Of a stretch of 9,599 nt of DNA, positions 6,375 to 9,599 are shown in pieces (the stretch's first letter is position 1; every line of letters starts with the position of its first letter). This DNA comes from an uncultured bacterium (GTDB lineage: Bacteria; Bdellovibrionota_C; UBA2361; SZUA-149; CALKYB01). Both the position numbers and the translations under genes were made by a program. Where the stretch lies: assembly GCA_938003565.1 (NCBI GenBank), contig CALKYB010000351.1:1-9599 (forward strand), read 5' to 3'. The notes under the pieces are model-generated. The model saw only the letters and a program-made list of their open reading frames with translations. It was not told the DNA's origin and did not search any database.

Positions 6375-8769
6375 CGATTTCTTCCTCTCTCTTTTTCGAG
6401 CTCTTTTTTACTTCAATTTTTTCTGCAAGATCTTCACTCCCAACAACTCTTAGCTCAGCTGTCTTACCCACTAATCGCTTACCATCCTTAACCTCAGGAC
6501 TCGAATCTTTTTCTCTAAACTTTCCAGCAGGCTCCGTATACTCCACTCGCCTATGGTGGATCCCTGATAGAACCCGAGTGAACTCTTTGGCAATTAAATG
6601 TAAATCTCTGAGAGTGAGTTCAGACTCATCCAGCTCTCCATCAGAAAACACCTTGTTAACCATTTTTTGCACCAAGCCCTGAATCTTAGCGGGAGTAGGA
6701 TCTGATAAAGTTCTGGAAGCAGCTTCGACTCCATCAGCTAACATCAAGATACCGGACTCTTTTGTCTGCGGCCTAGGTCCAGAGTAGCGATAGTGAGAAT
6801 CATCTACAATTTCATCCTCAAGTGCATCCTTTAGGGCTTTTTCGTAAAAATACTCTATCTTGGAAGTTCCGTGGTGCTCTTTAATAAAGTCAACCAGTGG
6901 TCTAGGCAGCTTATGTAGGTTGGCTAACTCAACACCATTCTTCACGTGAGCTTTAATAATTAAAGCCGACATCGATGGCGCCAACTTGTCGTGGCGATTC
7001 CGGGAAGTCTGATTCTCAATAAAATAACCAGGATTCTTCATCTTCCCTACATCATGATAATAAGCTCCTACACGACATAAAAGACTGTTTGCCCCAATCG
7101 CCTTAGCAGCCCCCTCTGTCATTTGTCCCATCACTACAGAATGGTTCCACGTCCCCGGTGCCTGAACTGAAAGCTCTCGCAGCAACGGTCTATCAAGAGA
7201 AGCTAGCTCCAAGAGTTTCATATCAGTAATATAAGAACCTACTATCTCCACAATTGGAGTTAGCGCGGCTGCAATTACTCCCGAAAGAATTCCTGCAATA
7301 GAGGCACAGAAAATTTTAAGCGCACTATCGGAAACACTAGTTTGAGGCTCGAGCAGAACAAAGCCTAGAACTAAAACTGTATTTATGAAAGCAACTCGAA
7401 GCCCAGCGACTAAAAACTGAGAACGACGTGGGCAATGCTGAACACTAACCGCTCCAACAATATTTCCCATAATTATCAGTAAGAGAAAAAGCCAGGCCTC
7501 AGCCATAAAGACCCCGGTCAACAGAGCAAAAGCCATCGTAAATAGAAAAACTGCCGGAGCCCCTATGGTGACTTCTAACAAAATCCCCCCTACCGCCACA
7601 GGTGCAATCAAGAGCAAGGCTCCCGCTCTCAAATTAGGATAGGTAAAGCTAAGAGCATCTCCCATAATTCGGGCAAACTTAAACAAGAGAAATGAAAAGA
7701 TTAGACAAGAGGAGATTACTATCAAATCTCGAGCATGAGGCTTGAATGTCGGCCAAATTTTGATAGTAAAAAGAAAAACAGTAGTAATAATTAGAGTAGA
7801 AAGTAAAAAATAACCAACAACACTTTTTACAACGTCAATAGTACTATGTTTACTTCTAATTTGCTCAAGCACTCGTTGTTGGGAACTTGAAACTATTTCA
7901 CCCGAGCGCACAATAAACTGCCCCCGCTTAATGGTATAAACCATAGGCTGGATTCGACTTCCCAACAACTCCCCTCGCCGAGCTGTCTCCTCTAAGTCCA
8001 ATGCCACATTGGCTTCGATCATCATTAAGCCTAGCTTCTTCACCAAAGAACTCATACCTCTCGGCCCAGACAACTCCAGCTTATCTATCGCAGCAGAAAA
8101 CCTTTTTCTCGCTTCCTCAAAGGAAATAAGACTTCCCGATGAAAGTAGCTCTCTTTCGTTTCCATCGGAGGCTCGAATTAGAAGCACTCCATTTTCTCCC
8201 AAGGCTCTATCAATCAAATCCCGATTAGCGACAACACCACGCACCATATAAGGATCTATAAGACTCGTTAGGGTTTCCTCAATAGTTGGCCATAGCGATC
8301 TATCGTTGATAATATCCCATTCAGAATCAACCAAATCGATTCTAGACTGCCTTTCGAAAGCTGAGCGTTGCTCAAAATCAAGTTCAATTACTTCATTCGA
8401 TCCACTATCTTCAGACAGTCCGGCAAACTCTCTAAGTGAAGAAAAAAGCTCTGCTATACGAAAAGTTACTCTATTTTCTTTGTAATCATTATGTCTAAAA
8501 ATTTTTGGCTGACTCGCAATCGCTGCGTCTCGTCGTTTTTCAGTACTAACCACATCTTTCAATTGGTACTCTCTGGGGGCTTGAATACTCCTGGGAGCTT
8601 CTGTTCCAACCGCAAAACTTCCTGGGCTCAAAACTGACCAATAACTATCCGAGACAACTGGAGTCATAAAAGTGGTCAGCAAAATTGTGGTGAGAAGTAG
8701 AATTCCTACTTGATAGGGAACTTGACGTTCCAAGTCGTTGGTTAGCAAATTCTTAAAAAAATCATTCAT
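6262..8769 (-). CDS. pgpH: 7TMR-HD membrane phosphohydrolase, PgpH-type c-di-AMP phosphodiesterase
   Basis: An 835-residue membrane protein of the 7TMR-HDED/HD family, whose studied members cleave cyclic di-AMP to pApA. Order of parts: a first membrane helix at ~20-39; a large extracytoplasmic 7TMR-HDED region at ~41-310 (SIQAPREYQLKDVVSTEKRRDAA, later IKRGQFIVRSGEIV); six to seven hydrophobic helices at ~315-510; and a cytoplasmic HD domain at ~515-740. The metal ligands look intact: H543 in WNHS, H572-D573 in YYHDVGK, H608 in KAHVKNG, H632-H633 in EHHGT and D679 in LADGVEAASRT. After the HD domain comes a ~95-residue charged, Ser/Lys/Glu-rich tail that looks disordered. Its last 37 codons overlap ybeY. 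The ATG at 8769 overlaps the alaS stop as ATGA, implying coupled translation. The substrate is inferred from the family; the closely related domain architecture makes another cyclic nucleotide less likely. Confidence 0.88.
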   Translation of the reverse strand: MNDFFKNLLTNDLERQVPYQVGILLLTTILLTTFMTPVVSDSYWSVLSPGSFAVGTEAPRSIQAPREYQLKDVVSTEKRRDAAIASQPKIFRHNDYKENRVTFRIAELFSSLREFAGLSEDSGSNEVIELDFEQRSAFERQSRIDLVDSEWDIINDRSLWPTIEETLTSLIDPYMVRGVVANRDLIDRALGENGVLLIRASDGNERELLSSGSLISFEEARKRFSAAIDKLELSGPRGMSSLVKKLGLMMIEANVALDLEETARRGELLGSRIQPMVYTIKRGQFIVRSGEIVSSSQQRVLEQIRSKHSTIDVVKSVVGYFLLSTLIITTVFLFTIKIWPTFKPHARDLIVISSCLIFSFLLFKFARIMGDALSFTYPNLRAGALLLIAPVAVGGILLEVTIGAPAVFLFTMAFALLTGVFMAEAWLFLLLIIMGNIVGAVSVQHCPRRSQFLVAGLRVAFINTVLVLGFVLLEPQTSVSDSALKIFCASIAGILSGVIAAALTPIVEIVGSYITDMKLLELASLDRPLLRELSVQAPGTWNHSVVMGQMTEGAAKAIGANSLLCRVGAYYHDVGKMKNPGYFIENQTSRNRHDKLAPSMSALIIKAHVKNGVELANLHKLPRPLVDFIKEHHGTSKIEYFYEKALKDALEDEIVDDSHYRYSGPRPQTKESGILMLADGVEAASRTLSDPTPAKIQGLVQKMVNKVFSDGELDESELTLRDLHLIAKEFTRVLSGIHHRRVEYTEPAGKFREKDSSPEVKDGKRLVGKTAELRVVGSEDLAEKIEVKKSSKKREEEIDGHRHTGETNDRKTSESNSGDKSSDSSSRDRLKRLGI
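6381..6389 (-). promoter_or_regulatory. Ribosome binding site for ybeY inside the pgpH-like gene
   Basis: Read on the minus strand this is GAGAGGAAG, ending 6 nt before the ATG at 6374. It is the strongest ribosome binding site in the four-gene cluster. It decides in favour of the early ybeY start and hence of a real 113-nt overlap, rather than a later internal start. Confidence 0.65.
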
Positions 8770-9599
8770 GACAAAATCTCGCGGAACTTTGCCAACGCTT
8801 CATCAACTTTAGCTGGATCTCCACCACCAGCTTGAGCCAAATCCTCCCTTCCGCCGCCTTTAGATCCTGCGACTGCCGCCATTTCTTTAATTAGCTTTCC
8901 AGCATGATGCTTGTCCGTTAAATTCTTAGTCACAGCAGTAAGAAAAATCGCTTTACCATCCGAAACACTTGCTAAAGCAATGCAACCCGACCCTAGTCTG
9001 TTCCTCAAATCGTCCGCCAACTCTCTAAGTTCCTTCGGTGAAACAGAATCTAAGTTACTAACAATTAGCTTTGTGCCATCACTCAAAACCTCAGCACTCT
9101 CAACAAGGTCTCCACCTTTGGACAAGTTCAAAGACTGATTCACAGTGCAAAGTTGAGCCTCAAGCTCTTTATTCTTTTGAAGAAGCTTCTCTAGTCTCTC
9201 CGGAATTCTCTCTGGGGAGACACTCAGCATTTGAGAAATACTTTTTAAACTGCTGTCTTTGAACAAAGTTCGCTTAACTGCCTCAGTTCCAGATACCGCT
9301 TCAATTCGACGAACTCCAGCCGAAACTCCACTTTCTGAAATTATAGAAAATGGCCCAATATCACCGGAGCGATTAGCATGAGTACCACCACAAAGCTCTA
9401 AGGACCTGTCTCCTATCTTAACAACTCGAACTTCCTTGCCATACTTTTCACCAAACAAAGCCATAGCCCCTAACTTCTTGGCCTCCTCAAGAGGTAATAG
9501 CTGGGTGTCTACTAACTTATTGGCCATAACCTGTTCGTTAACGATTTCTTGAATTCGATCGAGTTGCTCTGGGGTAATTAATTGATCATGAGAAAAATC
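8766..9599 (-). CDS. alaS: Alanyl-tRNA synthetase, C-terminal part (5' end outside window)
   Basis: AlaS charges tRNA-Ala and edits misacylated Ser- and Gly-tRNA. The frame is open to the window edge, giving 277 C-terminal residues that begin DFSHDQLITPEQLDRIQEIVNEQV. The ATG at 9527 is internal, not a start. The block from about residue 25 (EEAKKLGAMALFGEKYG, then RSLELCGGTHANRSGDIG) is the editing domain, with the zinc ligands of the CxxxH motif at C70 and H74 of this partial protein. SGVRRIEA-type sequence follows (SAGVRRIEAVSG), then a short coiled coil around residues 130-160. The DHHA1 C-Ala domain closes the protein with DKHHAGKLIKEMAAVAGSKGGGREDLAQAGGGD. The aminoacylation domain and the first editing HxxxH lie outside the window. 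The stop TGA overlaps the ATG of the pgpH-like gene, so this is the upstream member of the cluster. Confidence 0.96.
   Translation of the reverse strand, partial: DFSHDQLITPEQLDRIQEIVNEQVMANKLVDTQLLPLEEAKKLGAMALFGEKYGKEVRVVKIGDRSLELCGGTHANRSGDIGPFSIISESGVSAGVRRIEAVSGTEAVKRTLFKDSSLKSISQMLSVSPERIPERLEKLLQKNKELEAQLCTVNQSLNLSKGGDLVESAEVLSDGTKLIVSNLDSVSPKELRELADDLRNRLGSGCIALASVSDGKAIFLTAVTKNLTDKHHAGKLIKEMAAVAGSKGGGREDLAQAGGGDPAKVDEALAKFREILS

Noticed and set aside
6347..6682. 111-codon open frame on the + strand opposite the pgpH 3' end
   Set aside because: It is Ser/Leu-rich, the mirror of the Glu/Lys/Ser-rich tail on the other strand; it has no family resemblance and overlaps real genes.
9525..9527. 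ATG at 9527 as a start of a short alanyl-tRNA editing protein
   Set aside because: The frame continues upstream to the window edge with sequence matching AlaS (DFSH...PEQL...VNEQV), so this is an internal methionine of full alaS.

Overview
The window is an ordinary-looking piece of chromosome from a Gram-negative bacterium. By eye it is AT-leaning, with GC around the low to mid 40s percent (not computed). It encodes Mpl, a recycling ligase of meso-diaminopimelate peptidoglycan. It also encodes a receiver protein with a PATAN/DUF4388 module, a type common in delta-proteobacteria-like lineages, and a full-length PgpH-type c-di-AMP phosphodiesterase. Together these suggest a delta-proteobacterium-like or related diderm lineage, but the sequence alone does not fix the taxon. 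I see no mobile element, CRISPR array, rRNA or tRNA gene.

Layout from left to right. (1) Positions 1-580 (+) hold the C-terminal third of the primosomal helicase PriA, cut by the window edge. (2) Positions 621-3258 (-) hold a two-gene unit, aroC then mpl. The end of aroC overlaps the start of mpl by 14 nt, and mpl runs convergently into priA. (3) Positions 3259-3536 form the only sizeable non-coding stretch, between the divergent aroC and a response regulator gene. It holds a perfect 9+9 bp inverted repeat and four copies, in both orientations, of a TTCAC(C)/(G)GTGAA motif, so it is the best candidate regulatory region. (4) Positions 3537-4724 (+) hold a lone receiver-PATAN-TPR protein with a GTG start and a clear ribosome binding site. 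(5) Positions 4736-9599 (-) hold a tight cluster read alaS (partial), pgpH-like, ybeY, prfB. alaS and pgpH overlap by ATGA, pgpH and ybeY overlap by 113 nt, and ybeY and prfB are 36 nt apart with no terminator visible, so all four are probably co-transcribed.

The most instructive element is prfB. Its true start is at 5855, and the reading frame crosses an in-frame TGA by the classical autoregulatory +1 frameshift at CTT-TGA-C, preceded by a Shine-Dalgarno-like GGGGAG. A frame-bound annotation would miss the first 42 residues. The alaS-pgpH-ybeY-prfB cluster combines tRNA charging, ribosome maturation and peptide release with a c-di-AMP hydrolase, joining translation functions to second-messenger turnover. 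The aroC-mpl pair joins the last step of chorismate synthesis to cell-wall recycling, with no obvious metabolic link.

I found no wholly new multi-gene system. The points most worth a second look are the response regulator with its operator-rich upstream region, the long pgpH/ybeY overlap and the recoding site in prfB.
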